A model generated the notes under the pieces. It did no database searches. It had not been told where the DNA came from and saw only the letters and a list, made by a program, of their open reading frames with translations. From assembly GCA_048499435.1 (NCBI GenBank), contig JASNZW010000001.1, positions 62,001 to 126,000 of the forward strand: a stretch of DNA of 64,000 nt, given 5' to 3'. Below, one piece after another: positions 25,036-34,222 of the stretch (its first letter is position 1; each line of letters starts with the position of its first letter). The position numbers were made by a program, and so were the translations under genes. The stretch is from DAOTWC01 sp048499435. GTDB taxonomy: Bacteria; Chloroflexota; Anaerolineae; Aggregatilineales; Phototrophicaceae.

Positions 25036-26844
25036 ATGGCCGCAGAATTTGTCGCGCGTAAGTCGTATGGAACCAGCCACGCCAGCCCGCTGCGCTTTAT
25101 CCTTTCGCATATTGTGCGCCACCCGCTGGTCATTATCGCGCTGTTGATTGGCGCGTTCAGCAACGCCGCGCTGGCGGCGGTTGTCCCTTATTACACTGGC
25201 GAGGCGTTTAACGCCGTCATTGAAAACCAGGACCTGGCCCGCGTTGGGCTGATGGCGCTGGGTATTGTGATCTCGCAGGCCGTGCGCGCTGTGCTCCAGT
25301 TGATGCGCAACTACGCCGCTGAGCTGTATGGCCAGCGTATCGAGCGCGATGTGCGCGACGAGCTGTACGGCAGCCTGTTGGGCAAGAGCATGTCGTATCA
25401 CGACAGCCAGCCGGTGGGCGAAATCATGGCGCGCGTAACCAACGACGTGCGCGAGATGAACCTGATGATGAACCCTGGCGTCAACCTGATGGTTGGCTCC
25501 ACCATGTTTCTGATTATGCCGGTGATAGGCGCGCCGCTGATTTACCCGGACCTGGTGCTGGTTCCGCTGGTGTTCTTCATTATTCACACGATCGTTATGT
25601 TCCGGTTTGTGCGCCGGTTGCACCCGATCGCAGAGGAAGTGCGCGCCAGCTTTGGCCGCATGAACGCGCGTCTGGCGGAGTCGCTGGAGGGGCTGCAGGT
25701 GGTCAAAGGGGCGGCGCAGGAAGACGCCGAGATCGGCCACTTTAACGCGCTGGCGGACGAGGTGCTGCGGCGCTATGTGCAGCAGGGCACGGTGGAGGCC
25801 CGCTATATTTCCAACCTGCTGTTCCCGCTGGCGGTGGCCGGGGGCTTCGCCCACGCGATTTATCTCGCTTCGCAGAGCCAGATCAACACCGGCCAGATCG
25901 TCTCGTTCGTCACGCTGCTGTATCTGTTCGATTTCCCGGTGTTCTCGTCCCTGTTCTCGCTGCCGCGCATCGCCCTGGGCTACGCCAGCGCCGCGCGCAT
26001 CCTCAGCGTGATCACCGCCGAGACGGACCTGAGCCAGAACGAACACGGTTTCAGCGCGCCGGTGAAGGGTAAAATCACGTTTGACCACGTGAGCTTTGGC
26101 TACGCGCCAGACAAGCTGGTGCTGCACGACATATCGTTTACAGTTGAGCCGGGCCGGACCGTCGCCATCGTCGGGCAGACGGGGTCAGGCAAGACGACCG
26201 TTACCAAACTCATCAACCGCACCTACGATGTCAGCGCTGGCCGCGTGCTGATTGACGATGTGGATGTGCGCGATTGGGCGCTGGCGGCGCTGCGCTCGCA
26301 GATCAGCGTGATTGAGCAGGATATTTTCCTGTTCAGCCGCAGCATCACTGAGAACATCCGCTTTGGCGTGCCCGACGCGCCGCAGGAACAGGTGGAGGCG
26401 GCGGCGCGTCAGGCGCAGGCGCACGACTTCATCATGACGTTTCCGCAGGGCTACGACACGATCGTGGGCCAGCGCGGCGCGACGCTCAGCGGCGGCCAGC
26501 GCCAGCGCATCGCCATCGCGCGCGCGTTCGAAACCGACCCGCCGATTCTGATTTTGGACGACAGCACCAGCGCCATTGACAGCGCCACCGAGGACCTGAT
26601 TCAGCGGGCGATCTGGGCGGCGGCGCGCGGGCGCACGACGATTTTAATCACGCACCGGCTGTCGCAGATTCGCTGGGCGGACCACATTGTCGTGTTGAAG
26701 CAGGGCCGGGTAGCGGCTCAGGGCACGCATGAGGAGCTGCTGAAAACGTCTGAGGTGTACCGCCGCATCTTTGCCCGCTACGAGGCGGCGCCGCAGCGCG
26801 CGTCGCAGCCTACCGTTGAAACCAATGAAGGAGGGCAGCGCTGA
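25036..26844 (+). CDS. ABC exporter subunit 1 (TMD-NBD, degenerate Walker B)
   Basis: About 602 residues: six-helix ABC exporter membrane domain (residues about 20-320) and a nucleotide-binding domain with Walker A GQTGSGKTTVTKL, signature LSGGQRQRI, Walker B ILILDDSTSAID and H-loop ILITHRLS. The catalytic Glu after Walker B is Asp (LDDS), so its own site is probably non-hydrolytic. ATG 25036 is chosen for the AGGA box 10 nt upstream; ATG 25018 is in frame but has none. The stop overlaps the next start (TGATG), so the two half-transporters are made together. Confidence 0.92.
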   Translation: MAAEFVARKSYGTSHASPLRFILSHIVRHPLVIIALLIGAFSNAALAAVVPYYTGEAFNAVIENQDLARVGLMALGIVISQAVRAVLQLMRNYAAELYGQRIERDVRDELYGSLLGKSMSYHDSQPVGEIMARVTNDVREMNLMMNPGVNLMVGSTMFLIMPVIGAPLIYPDLVLVPLVFFIIHTIVMFRFVRRLHPIAEEVRASFGRMNARLAESLEGLQVVKGAAQEDAEIGHFNALADEVLRRYVQQGTVEARYISNLLFPLAVAGGFAHAIYLASQSQINTGQIVSFVTLLYLFDFPVFSSLFSLPRIALGYASAARILSVITAETDLSQNEHGFSAPVKGKITFDHVSFGYAPDKLVLHDISFTVEPGRTVAIVGQTGSGKTTVTKLINRTYDVSAGRVLIDDVDVRDWALAALRSQISVIEQDIFLFSRSITENIRFGVPDAPQEQVEAAARQAQAHDFIMTFPQGYDTIVGQRGATLSGGQRQRIAIARAFETDPPILILDDSTSAIDSATEDLIQRAIWAAARGRTTILITHRLSQIRWADHIVVLKQGRVAAQGTHEELLKTSEVYRRIFARYEAAPQRASQPTVETNEGGQR

Positions 26845-28682
26845 TGGCCCCGATTATGCGCGGTCTGGAGGGCGACAAGTACGACCGGCAGTACACGGAC
26901 AAGTATCTGTTCCGGCGCATCGGCAGCTACCTGGGCCGCTACCGGCGTAAAGTGGCGCTGGTGGTGTTCTCGGTGCTGGTGCTGTCGCTGATCGCGGCGC
27001 TGCGGCCGGTGCTGATCGCGGCGGGCGTGACGGCGCTCGGACAAAACAACCCCAACTACACGCTGGAGCTGCTGATCGCTGCGCTGCTGATCGCCGCGGT
27101 GACGGGGTTCGCGCTCAACTGGGTGCGCCGCCTGCTGACCAGCCAGGCTATCGGCGGCGTGGTGGCGCAGATGCGCAAGGACGCTTTCGCCGCCGCCGTA
27201 GCGCGCGACCTGGCGTTTTATGATGAGAACAAGTCGGGCAAGATCGTCAGCCGCATCACCGGCGACACGCAGGAATTCGGCGACGTGGTGCTGATTCTCA
27301 GCGACGTGATCAGCCAGATCGTCCAGGTCGGCATCCTGCTGCTGGTGATGCTCAACCAGTCGGTGACGCTGACTGCGATTCTCATCGCCACGACGCCGAT
27401 GGTGATCGCGGCGGCGCTGGGGTTCCGCCGGCTGGCGCGCGTCGTCACGCGCCAGGGCGCGCGGGCGATGGCGGTCGTCAACGATACCATCCAGGAAACT
27501 GTCAGCGGCATTATGGTCGCTAAGAACTTTCGCCGCGAGGCGATGATCTACGACGAGTTCCTGGCGGTGAACAACCAGTCGTACCGCATTAACATGCGGC
27601 GCGGCACGGTGCTGGCCCTGATCTTTCCGGTGCTGAACCTGCTGTCGGGCATCGCGATCGCGATCGTGGTGTACGCCGGGGCGGCCCTGGCGGTGGCGGG
27701 CACGGTGACGGTCGGCGTGTGGTTTCTGTTCATCCAGGGCATTGACCGGTTCTGGTTCCCGTTCATCAACCTGGCGTCGTTCTGGAGCCAGTTCCAGCAG
27801 GGGCTGAGCGCGACTGAGCGCGTGTTCGCCCTGATTGACGCCGAGAACACCATCAAACAGCACGATAACCTGCCCGCCGACAACCTGGCCGGGCACATCG
27901 TCTTTGACAAGGTGACGTTTGAATACCGGCCCGGCGAGCCGATACTGGACAACTTCGACCTGGAGATCAAACCGGGCGAAAGCGTGGCGTTCGTCGGGCA
28001 CACTGGCGCGGGCAAGAGCACTATCGCCCGGCTGATCACGCGCTTTTACGAGTTCCAGCACGGCACGATCTGCGTTGACGGGCGCGATATCCGCGCCTTC
28101 GACCTGCAGGCGTACCGCAGCCACCTGGGGATCGTGCCGCAGGCCCCGTTCCTGTTTCGGGGCACGATTATGGACAACATTCGCTACAGCCGCCCCACCG
28201 CCAGCGACGCGGAGGTTGAGGAAATCGCCTACAGCATCGGCGGCGGCGAGTGGCTGGAAACGCTGCCTGATGGCCTGCACAGCGATGTCGGTGAGCGCGG
28301 CGCGCGCCTCAGCATGGGCCAGCGCCAGCTTGTCAGCCTGCTGCGCGTGCTGCTGCAAAAGCCGGCCATTTTCATCCTCGATGAGGCGACGGCCAGCATT
28401 GACCCCTTCACGGAGACGCAGATACAGGAAGCGCTTGACCTGATTCTGGCGCGCTCCAGCTCGATCCTGATCGCACACCGCCTCAGCACGGTGCGCAGCG
28501 CCGACCGCATCATTGTGCTGCGCGACGGGCGCATTATCGAATCCGGCGACCACGACGCGCTGATGGCGCAGGGCGGCCACTACGCCGAGCTGTACAACAC
28601 GTACTTCCGCCACCAGTCGCTGAGCTATATCGAAGGCGCGCGCCAACTGCTGACAGATGAGGCGCGCACCGTCGGCGATTGA
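26844..28682 (+). CDS. ABC exporter subunit 2 (TMD-NBD, variant signature motif)
   Basis: 612 residues: membrane domain (about 30-330) and nucleotide-binding domain with Walker A GHTGAGKSTIARL, Walker B IFILDEATASID with the catalytic Glu intact, H-loop ILIAHRLS, but a variant signature LSMGQRQLV in place of LSGGQ. In the heterodimer this variant signature faces the Walker A/B of subunit 1, which also lacks its Glu, so both defects fall in one ATP site. This is the asymmetric arrangement known from heterodimeric exporters. Substrate unknown; multidrug or lipid export is typical. GGAGGG precedes the start. Confidence 0.92.
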   Translation: MAPIMRGLEGDKYDRQYTDKYLFRRIGSYLGRYRRKVALVVFSVLVLSLIAALRPVLIAAGVTALGQNNPNYTLELLIAALLIAAVTGFALNWVRRLLTSQAIGGVVAQMRKDAFAAAVARDLAFYDENKSGKIVSRITGDTQEFGDVVLILSDVISQIVQVGILLLVMLNQSVTLTAILIATTPMVIAAALGFRRLARVVTRQGARAMAVVNDTIQETVSGIMVAKNFRREAMIYDEFLAVNNQSYRINMRRGTVLALIFPVLNLLSGIAIAIVVYAGAALAVAGTVTVGVWFLFIQGIDRFWFPFINLASFWSQFQQGLSATERVFALIDAENTIKQHDNLPADNLAGHIVFDKVTFEYRPGEPILDNFDLEIKPGESVAFVGHTGAGKSTIARLITRFYEFQHGTICVDGRDIRAFDLQAYRSHLGIVPQAPFLFRGTIMDNIRYSRPTASDAEVEEIAYSIGGGEWLETLPDGLHSDVGERGARLSMGQRQLVSLLRVLLQKPAIFILDEATASIDPFTETQIQEALDLILARSSSILIAHRLSTVRSADRIIVLRDGRIIESGDHDALMAQGGHYAELYNTYFRHQSLSYIEGARQLLTDEARTVGD

Positions 28683-28711
28683 ACGGCGCGCGGGTGGTAT
28701 CGCGCGGCCGC

Positions 28712-29929
28712 TTAGTCTTCCAGCTCGATCGCCAGCGCGACGGCCTCTGAACCGCCCAGGCACAGCGCCGCCAGGCCGCGCCGGAGGCCGCGCTGGCGCA
28801 GCGCGTGCAGCAGCGTGACGAGGACGCGCGCGCCGCTGGCCCCGATCGGGTGGCCCAGGGCGATTGCGCCGCCGTTGACGTTGAGTTTTTCGCGCGGCAG
28901 CTCGTAGCCGTCGCGCGCCAGGCCGCGCACGTCCGCCAGCACCTGGGCGGCGAACGCCTCATTGATCTCGAACAGGTCTACGTCGGCCATCGTCCAGCCC
29001 GCGCGCGCCAGCGCGACCGGGATAGCTTTCACCGGCGCGTAGAACAGCCAGGCCGGTTCGACGGCGGCCTGGCCGTAGCCGGCGATGCGGGCGACCGGCT
29101 GGTGGCCGTGCTGGTCGGCGTAGCCGCGGCTGCTGATGACCAGCGCCGCCGCGCCGTCGTTCATGCCGGGGGCGTTGCCCGCCGTCACCTGGCCGCCGTC
29201 CTCAAAGGCCGGGCGCAGCTTCGCCAGCGCCTCAACCGACGTGTCCGGGCGGATCGGCTCGTCGTGGGCGATGACCGTTTCGCCTTTGCGCTCTTTGACC
29301 GTCACCGGGGCGATCTCGGCGTCGAAGCGGCCCGCGTCGGTGGCCTGCGCCGCCTTGAGGTGGCTTTCGTAGGCGAACTGGTCCATTTCGGCGCGCGTGA
29401 CTTCAAGCTGCCGGGCGATAAACTCAGCGGCGGACCCCATGCTCCAGTTGCACAGCGCGCACCACAGGCCGTCGTTCTGAAGCGCGTCCACCAGCTCGAC
29501 CGTGCCGTATTTGTGGCCCTGGCGCAGGGCGCGGTTAAGGTGCGGCGCGCTGCTCATGCTCTCTGCGCCGCCGGCCACGAACAGGTCGCCGTCCCCTGCT
29601 TTGATGGCGCTCGACACCAGCATGGCGGCTTTCAGGCTGCTGCCGCAGGCTTTGTTGACCAGCGTGCCGCCGACCGTGTCCGGCAGGCCGGCGCCGATGC
29701 TGATCTGGCGCGGCAGCGCCTGGCCAACGCCCGCGCTGACGACGTTGCCGATGAACGTCTCGTCAATGTCTGCCGCTGTCACGCCGCTGCGCGCCACCGC
29801 CGCGCGCAGCGCCACCTGGCCTAGCTGCGCGGCGGTCAGCGATGCCAGCGCCCCCAGGAACCTGCCGTGAGGCGTGCGCGCGCTGCCCAGGATAACCGGG
29901 TCGCGGCTGCTTTTACCGTTTGCTGCCAT
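28712..29929 (-). CDS. Acetyl-CoA C-acetyltransferase (thiolase)
   Basis: 405 residues with thiolase landmarks: VNKACGSSLKAAM carries the nucleophilic Cys, LFEINEAFAAQVLA the NEAF motif, GAIALGHPIGASGARV the catalytic His, and AALCLGGSEAVAL the second Cys. The last block deviates from the common CIGGGQG, so substrate range may differ from the biosynthetic type. It joins two acetyl-CoA or cleaves acetoacetyl-CoA, linking with acyl-CoA breakdown elsewhere in the window. GAGGTAGG precedes ATG 29929. It is convergent with the ABC exporter. Confidence 0.92.
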   Translation of the reverse strand: MAANGKSSRDPVILGSARTPHGRFLGALASLTAAQLGQVALRAAVARSGVTAADIDETFIGNVVSAGVGQALPRQISIGAGLPDTVGGTLVNKACGSSLKAAMLVSSAIKAGDGDLFVAGGAESMSSAPHLNRALRQGHKYGTVELVDALQNDGLWCALCNWSMGSAAEFIARQLEVTRAEMDQFAYESHLKAAQATDAGRFDAEIAPVTVKERKGETVIAHDEPIRPDTSVEALAKLRPAFEDGGQVTAGNAPGMNDGAAALVISSRGYADQHGHQPVARIAGYGQAAVEPAWLFYAPVKAIPVALARAGWTMADVDLFEINEAFAAQVLADVRGLARDGYELPREKLNVNGGAIALGHPIGASGARVLVTLLHALRQRGLRRGLAALCLGGSEAVALAIELED

Positions 29930-29933
29930 AAAC

Positions 29934-30443
29934 CTACCTCGTTTCTGGTTGATTAAATAACTGCTGCCACAGCTTTTTCAGGTCTCGATAGCTGTTGTCG
30001 AGCGTGTCGGGCAGGACGCGCGTCTCGCCGACGACGCTCATGAAATTGGCGTCGCCGGGCCAGCGCGGGACGACGTGAAAATGGTAATGGTCGGCGATGC
30101 CCGCGCCCGCCGCCGGCCCCAGGTTAGCCCCCAGGTTAAAGGCTGGCGGGTTGTAGAGCTGGCGCAGCGCCGCCAGGGCGCGGTTGGTCATCACCATCAG
30201 GTCGGTCAGGACGACAGTGTCCAGGTGTTCCTGGCTCGACACATGGGTGAAGGGGACTACCAGCAGGTGGCCGGTGTTGTAGGGGTAGCGGTTCAGGGTG
30301 ACGTAAACATGCTGCGACCGCGCGACAACCTGTTCGGCGTCGTCGTCCGCGTGGGCGGCTTTGGCGCAGAAAACGCAGCCGGCCGCCGCTTGCTTCTCAC
30401 CGCGAATATAAGCCATGCGCCAGGGCGCCCATAAATACTGCAT
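29934..30443 (-). CDS. HIT-family nucleotide hydrolase/phosphorylase
   Basis: 169 residues starting MQYLWAPWRMAYI, the usual opening of FHIT/Ap4A-phosphorylase-like HIT proteins. CVFC near residue 22 may bind zinc with a downstream His, and IADHYHFHVVPRWPGD is the histidine triad (HxHxH) that carries the catalytic residue. It cleaves AMP-linked dinucleotides or related adducts. The stop lies 4 bp from the thiolase start, so the two are co-transcribed. ATG 30443 has only a weak ribosome site; upstream codons lack family resemblance. Confidence 0.9.
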   Translation of the reverse strand: MQYLWAPWRMAYIRGEKQAAAGCVFCAKAAHADDDAEQVVARSQHVYVTLNRYPYNTGHLLVVPFTHVSSQEHLDTVVLTDLMVMTNRALAALRQLYNPPAFNLGANLGPAAGAGIADHYHFHVVPRWPGDANFMSVVGETRVLPDTLDNSYRDLKKLWQQLFNQPETR

Positions 30444-30482
30444 GTCGCAAGCCCGTAATTTACAGATAACGTTATTGCCTTC

Positions 30483-30511
30483 ATTATAGAAACGCCGGCC
30501 TGCTATCACAA
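30483..30511 (-). promoter_or_regulatory. Promoter for the HIT/thiolase operon
   Basis: On the minus strand TTGTGA (30511-30506) and TATAAT (30488-30483) are spaced by 17 bp, about 40 nt before the HIT start. The -35 overlaps the palindrome at 30504-30519. Confidence 0.6.
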
Positions 30512-30519
30512 GTGTGATA
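30504..30519. promoter_or_regulatory. 16-bp palindrome between divergent promoters (operator candidate)
   Basis: TATCACA-AG-TGTGATA is a perfect 7-bp inverted repeat. It covers the -35 of the leftward HIT promoter and runs into TACAAT (30518-30523), a -10 candidate for the biotin ligase gene. A dimeric regulator bound here would affect both directions. The arm order is opposite to a Crp site (TGTGA-N6-TCACA). Confidence 0.5.
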
Positions 30520-30607
30520 CAATGGCGCTCGCAAATCGGGCGCGGCCCGGCTGGTCGCGGGTAGGCTCAGCGTTCTGTAAGATGCGCGCTTGGATGCTGG
30601 AGCTGGC

Positions 30608-31360
30608 ATGACACTGACGGCGGAACGGCTGCAAACAGCGCTGGCCCCGCGGGCGATGCGCTTCTTTCACGTCACGGACAGCACCAATGACGCGGCGCGC
30701 GGCTGGCTGCGCGCTGGCGCGCCGGCGGGCGCGGTCGTGGTGGCTGACGCGCAGCGGCGCGGGCGCGGGCGCATGGGGCGCGCCTGGCAGACGCCGCCGG
30801 GAGCGGCGCTGGCCGTCTCTGTTATTCTCTACCCGTCCCCGACGGCGCTGCCGGGCCTGAGCATGCTGGCGGCGGTGGCGGTGTGTGACCTGCTGGAGCG
30901 CAGCGGCTGCGCCCAGGTGGGCATCAAATGGCCGAACGATGTGCAGCTTGGCGGACGCAAGGTGTGCGGCGTGCTGGTAGAGACAGAGTGGGAACAGGAC
31001 CGGCTGCTGGGCGCGGTGGTCGGCATCGGGCTGAACGTGTGCGCTGATTTCGCCGGCACGGAGCTGGCGGCGACGGCGATCAGCCTGGCCGACGCGCTCG
31101 CGCGCGTGCCGGACCGGCTCGATCTGCTGGTGGGGCTGCTGGCCCAGGTGGATTACTGGCATGCCCGGCTGGGAACGGGCGCGCTGTACGCCGCCTGGCG
31201 CGCGCGCCTGACGACGATCGGCCAGCCGGTGACTGTCGCCGGCCTGGGCGAGCCGGTCACGGGCGTCGCTGAGGGCGTAGACGCGCAGGGCGCGCTGCTG
31301 GTGCGCGACGCCGCTGGCGCGCTGCGCCGGGTTATCGCCGGGGATATCGCGCTGGGTTAG
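30608..31360 (+). CDS. birA: Biotin-[acetyl-CoA-carboxylase] ligase, monofunctional
   Basis: 250 residues with the catalytic domain only. DSTNDAARGWLRAG starts it, QRRGRGRMGRAWQTP is the biotinyl-AMP-binding loop (Met in place of the usual second Arg), and VGIKWPNDVQLGGRKVCGVLVE the active site. A C-terminal SH3-like cap ends the protein. The N-terminal DNA-binding domain of bifunctional BirA is absent, so it does not repress. It should biotinylate the carboxylase alpha subunit at 11.4-13.4 kb. ATG 30608 has GGAG upstream; TTG 30590 is less likely. Confidence 0.92.
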   Translation: MTLTAERLQTALAPRAMRFFHVTDSTNDAARGWLRAGAPAGAVVVADAQRRGRGRMGRAWQTPPGAALAVSVILYPSPTALPGLSMLAAVAVCDLLERSGCAQVGIKWPNDVQLGGRKVCGVLVETEWEQDRLLGAVVGIGLNVCADFAGTELAATAISLADALARVPDRLDLLVGLLAQVDYWHARLGTGALYAAWRARLTTIGQPVTVAGLGEPVTGVAEGVDAQGALLVRDAAGALRRVIAGDIALG

Positions 31361-31372
31361 CGGGGGACGCAA

Positions 31373-32743
31373 ATGGGCATCCACCTGGATTGGGAAATTG
31401 AGGCCGACCAGCAGCAGGTGCGGCAGGCGGGCGAGGACCCGCTCACGCGCCGCCAGCGGCGGCGGGCGCGGCTGCGCGTGCTGCTGCTGATTCTGCTGGT
31501 GATCGCGCTTACAGGGGGCGTCGCGGCGGCGGTGGCGCTGCGGCTGCGCGCGGTGGATGAGCAGACTGAGCGGCTGCTGCGCAGCGCCGTCGAGGCCGAG
31601 GTCACGGCGCTGCGGCTGGACGATGAGACGGCTTTTCTGGCGCTTCAGCGCAGCGCGACGGATGACTGGCTGGTGCGGCAGCAGCTTCTGCTTGACGACT
31701 ATCAGGCGCTCAAGCTGGCGCGCGATGTGCAGCTTACGGGGCGCGTGGTTGATGTGGCCGTTGACGACGCGCGCGGCCGCGTTCAGGTGGAGGAGATTAT
31801 TGACGGCGCGCCCTACGTGCGTACCTGGTTCTACTGGCGCTATGAGGACGGCTGGCGGCACGTCCCGCCGGATTACACCTTCTGGGGCGAGGCGCGGACG
31901 CGCCAGGGCGCGCACGTGACCGCCTACTACCGCGCGGTTGACGAAGCCTTCGCGGAGGCTGTCGTCACGGCGCTGGACTCCTGGTTGGAGGCTGGCTGCG
32001 CGGCGTTGAGCTGCGCCGCTGTCCCCGCGCTGACAGTCGAGATCGCGCCCGACGAGGCGGCGCAGATGTCGTGGGGGGGCGGGGAAGCGTGGACGCTGCG
32101 GCTGCCGTCGCCATACGCTGGTGTCGCGCGGCTGGACCAGCCGTTTGACCTCAGCCGCCAGCTTGAGGCCGCCGGCCTGCTGGCCGACCGCCTGACAGCG
32201 GCGGCGGCGGGCGGCCAGTCGGCGGCGTTTCCGTTCGACGCTTACTACCTGCGGACGGCGGTTACGTCGTGGCTGGCGGGCCGCTTCACGCAGATCAACA
32301 CCAATTCCTTTCTGGTTGCCAGCCTGGCCCAGTCCTACGGCGACGCGGCGGTCGGCGCGCTGGTGCGCGCGCTTCAGCCGGAGTCCGGTGTAGATGTAGT
32401 GGCGGCCGTCACCGGCGTGCCGCTGGAGCAGGTGGGGCTGGACTGGCGCGACTTCTTCACGTGGCGGCTGACGGTCGAGGACGAGCTGCTCAAGCGCGCT
32501 GATGAGGCGGCGTTCCTCAACCTGTACGACACGCGCGACGAAAGCGCGCGGCTGCTGGCGTATGAGCGCTTTGCCGCCGGCGCGACCGGCGAGCGGCGCG
32601 TCGTTGTTTCGGTTATCCCGGAGGACGATCTGGCGGGCGGCACGCGCCTGCGGGCGGTGGTGCAGGTGGGGGAGGGCGCGGCAGCGCGCCAGGAAGCCGC
32701 GGTCTTCCGCGTTAGCGACGGCGTGTGGCGGCGTGTCAGTTAA
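31373..32743 (+). CDS. Membrane-anchored protein of unknown function
   Basis: 456 residues. A basic N-terminus (RRQRRRARLR) precedes one transmembrane helix (VLLLILLVIALTGGVAAAVAL, about 35-56), so the bulk is extracytoplasmic. The first outside domain (about 60-180) resembles NTF2/SnoaL-like folds in pattern, and a middle region (about 180-350, with FPFDAYYLRTAVTSWLAGRF) recalls peptidase-MA-like helices but lacks HExxH. A second domain similar to the first ends the protein. It starts 12 bp after the biotin ligase stop, probably in the same transcript. Function not recognised. Confidence 0.65.
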   Translation: MGIHLDWEIEADQQQVRQAGEDPLTRRQRRRARLRVLLLILLVIALTGGVAAAVALRLRAVDEQTERLLRSAVEAEVTALRLDDETAFLALQRSATDDWLVRQQLLLDDYQALKLARDVQLTGRVVDVAVDDARGRVQVEEIIDGAPYVRTWFYWRYEDGWRHVPPDYTFWGEARTRQGAHVTAYYRAVDEAFAEAVVTALDSWLEAGCAALSCAAVPALTVEIAPDEAAQMSWGGGEAWTLRLPSPYAGVARLDQPFDLSRQLEAAGLLADRLTAAAAGGQSAAFPFDAYYLRTAVTSWLAGRFTQINTNSFLVASLAQSYGDAAVGALVRALQPESGVDVVAAVTGVPLEQVGLDWRDFFTWRLTVEDELLKRADEAAFLNLYDTRDESARLLAYERFAAGATGERRVVVSVIPEDDLAGGTRLRAVVQVGEGAAARQEAAVFRVSDGVWRRVS

Positions 32744-32752
32744 GCAGCCGCG

Positions 32753-34222
32753 CTATCCGGGCGCTTGCACGGTAAATATGTCCGCCTGGCTCCACGGACC
32801 AGCGCCGACTGTCCGCAGCGCGCGCACGCGCCAGTAATACAGACCGTTGGCGCGCGGCGGCAGAACAACCTCGAAGGTGCTGGCGTTGAATGTCCCATCG
32901 TAGACGATGGTTGTGAAGAAGGCGTTGGCGGCCACCTGAAGTTGGTAGCCGGCTGCCCCAGACACGCGGCTCCAGGTCAGGCGCGGCGTCGCTGTCATGA
33001 ACAGGGTGCGCAGCGGTGCGGCGTTGGCTGGCGAGACGATCGTAACGGTGCGCGCCGGGCTGCTCCAGGCGGACGGCCCGCTGGCGCTGAGAGCGCGGAC
33101 GCGCCAGGTGTATGCGCCCGCCAGCAGCGGGTTCGCCGGCTGGAAGCTGGCGGCGGCGGTGTCGAACATGGCGCTGGAGGGCGGCAGGCTGCCGGTGATC
33201 TCGATCTGGTAGCCAGTCGCGCCCCACACGCTGGTCCACGAAAATGTGGGCTGCGTTTGCGGCAGCGCGGCGCCGTCTGCCGGAGCGAGCAGCGTGGGCG
33301 CGCCAAATATTGGCGTGGCGGTTGGCGTGGGCGTGGCCGGCGGCGGGCCTGTGAACGGCGTGTCGGCTGACCACTCTGGGCCAGCGGGCGAGCCGCCGAA
33401 CAGCAGCGTGCCGTGGCTGCCGCCGCCGGATGAGTCGATGATCGCGCTGCCGCTGCCTTCATCAAAGTGGTACAGCGCGGCAGTGCTGGCGTCGGTCACG
33501 AACGGGCCGCTGGGGCGGGTGAAGCCGCCGCTGTAGCGCCGGGTGTTCGACAGGCGCAGCTCGTCTACCCACCCATTGTACGAAGGGTACGCGGCGCCGA
33601 TATCGTGTTTCTCCGCGCCAATTACCAGCAGCGCATCTTTGGGCCGGCTTGTCGGGCGGCCGTTGCGATAGCTGACGTTGCCGGTTGGCCCGCTGACAGC
33701 GCCATCCAGAACGCCGTCAACGTAGATTTGCATCAGGCCGCCGGTCAGCACGCGCACCGCAGCGATGTGATGCCACTGGCCGTCGGCGACGTTAGCTGTG
33801 CCGCACAGCGTCTGGCCGCTGCTGCCGTTGTTGACGCCGAAGGCGATCCGCCCGCCGTAGAGCGAAATGCCGTAGTCGCCATAGTCGCCAGGGCCGTAAA
33901 TGTCGCGGTCAACGATGATGTTGCCGTTTACCCAGGTGTCGTTACCGCTCTGGCAGGGCGGGCTGCCGTTCGCGCCGGGGTTCGCCCGCATCCAGAACTC
34001 GATCGTGAAATCCGTCGCGCCGATGTCGGCCGGGCGTTCCGGCGCGTCAATGCTGATTGTGACGCGATCCATGTTGGGGGCGGCCGCGCCGTTGCCGTGA
34101 AACCGCAGCGATGTGCCGGCCCCAGGCTGGCGCAGCGGCGCGGCGCGCAGGTCCGCTGCCAGCAGGACCGCCAGCAGCGCCGCCACCCCAATTATGCTGG
34201 TCCTGAGATACACCTTCGCCAT
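32753..34222 (-). CDS. Secreted LamG-domain protein with FN3-like repeats
   Basis: 489 residues. A signal peptide (VYLRTSIIGVAALLAVLLAADLRA) leads a concanavalin-like LamG domain (about 38-270: FTIEFWMRANPG, GQWHHIAAVRV, MQIYVDGVLDG, YNGWVDELRLSNT). A Pro/Thr linker (PPATPTPTATP) follows, then two fibronectin-like domains (about 310-400 and 405-485, each with FSWTSVWGATGYQIEI-type openings and YTWRVRAL ends). It is likely exposed on the cell surface and binds glycans or matrix. It converges with the preceding gene with a 9-bp gap. Confidence 0.85.
   Translation of the reverse strand: MAKVYLRTSIIGVAALLAVLLAADLRAAPLRQPGAGTSLRFHGNGAAAPNMDRVTISIDAPERPADIGATDFTIEFWMRANPGANGSPPCQSGNDTWVNGNIIVDRDIYGPGDYGDYGISLYGGRIAFGVNNGSSGQTLCGTANVADGQWHHIAAVRVLTGGLMQIYVDGVLDGAVSGPTGNVSYRNGRPTSRPKDALLVIGAEKHDIGAAYPSYNGWVDELRLSNTRRYSGGFTRPSGPFVTDASTAALYHFDEGSGSAIIDSSGGGSHGTLLFGGSPAGPEWSADTPFTGPPPATPTPTATPIFGAPTLLAPADGAALPQTQPTFSWTSVWGATGYQIEITGSLPPSSAMFDTAAASFQPANPLLAGAYTWRVRALSASGPSAWSSPARTVTIVSPANAAPLRTLFMTATPRLTWSRVSGAAGYQLQVAANAFFTTIVYDGTFNASTFEVVLPPRANGLYYWRVRALRTVGAGPWSQADIFTVQAPG

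Noticed and set aside
26778..28763. A 661-codon minus-strand frame opposite the second ABC subunit
   Set aside because: The sense strand encodes all ABC motifs; the antisense product is Arg/His/Val-rich with no family pattern.
30504..30519. Crp/Fnr binding site for the regulator at 42.9 kb
   Set aside because: The half-sites are in the reverse order (TCACA then TGTGA, 2-bp gap) compared with the Crp consensus.
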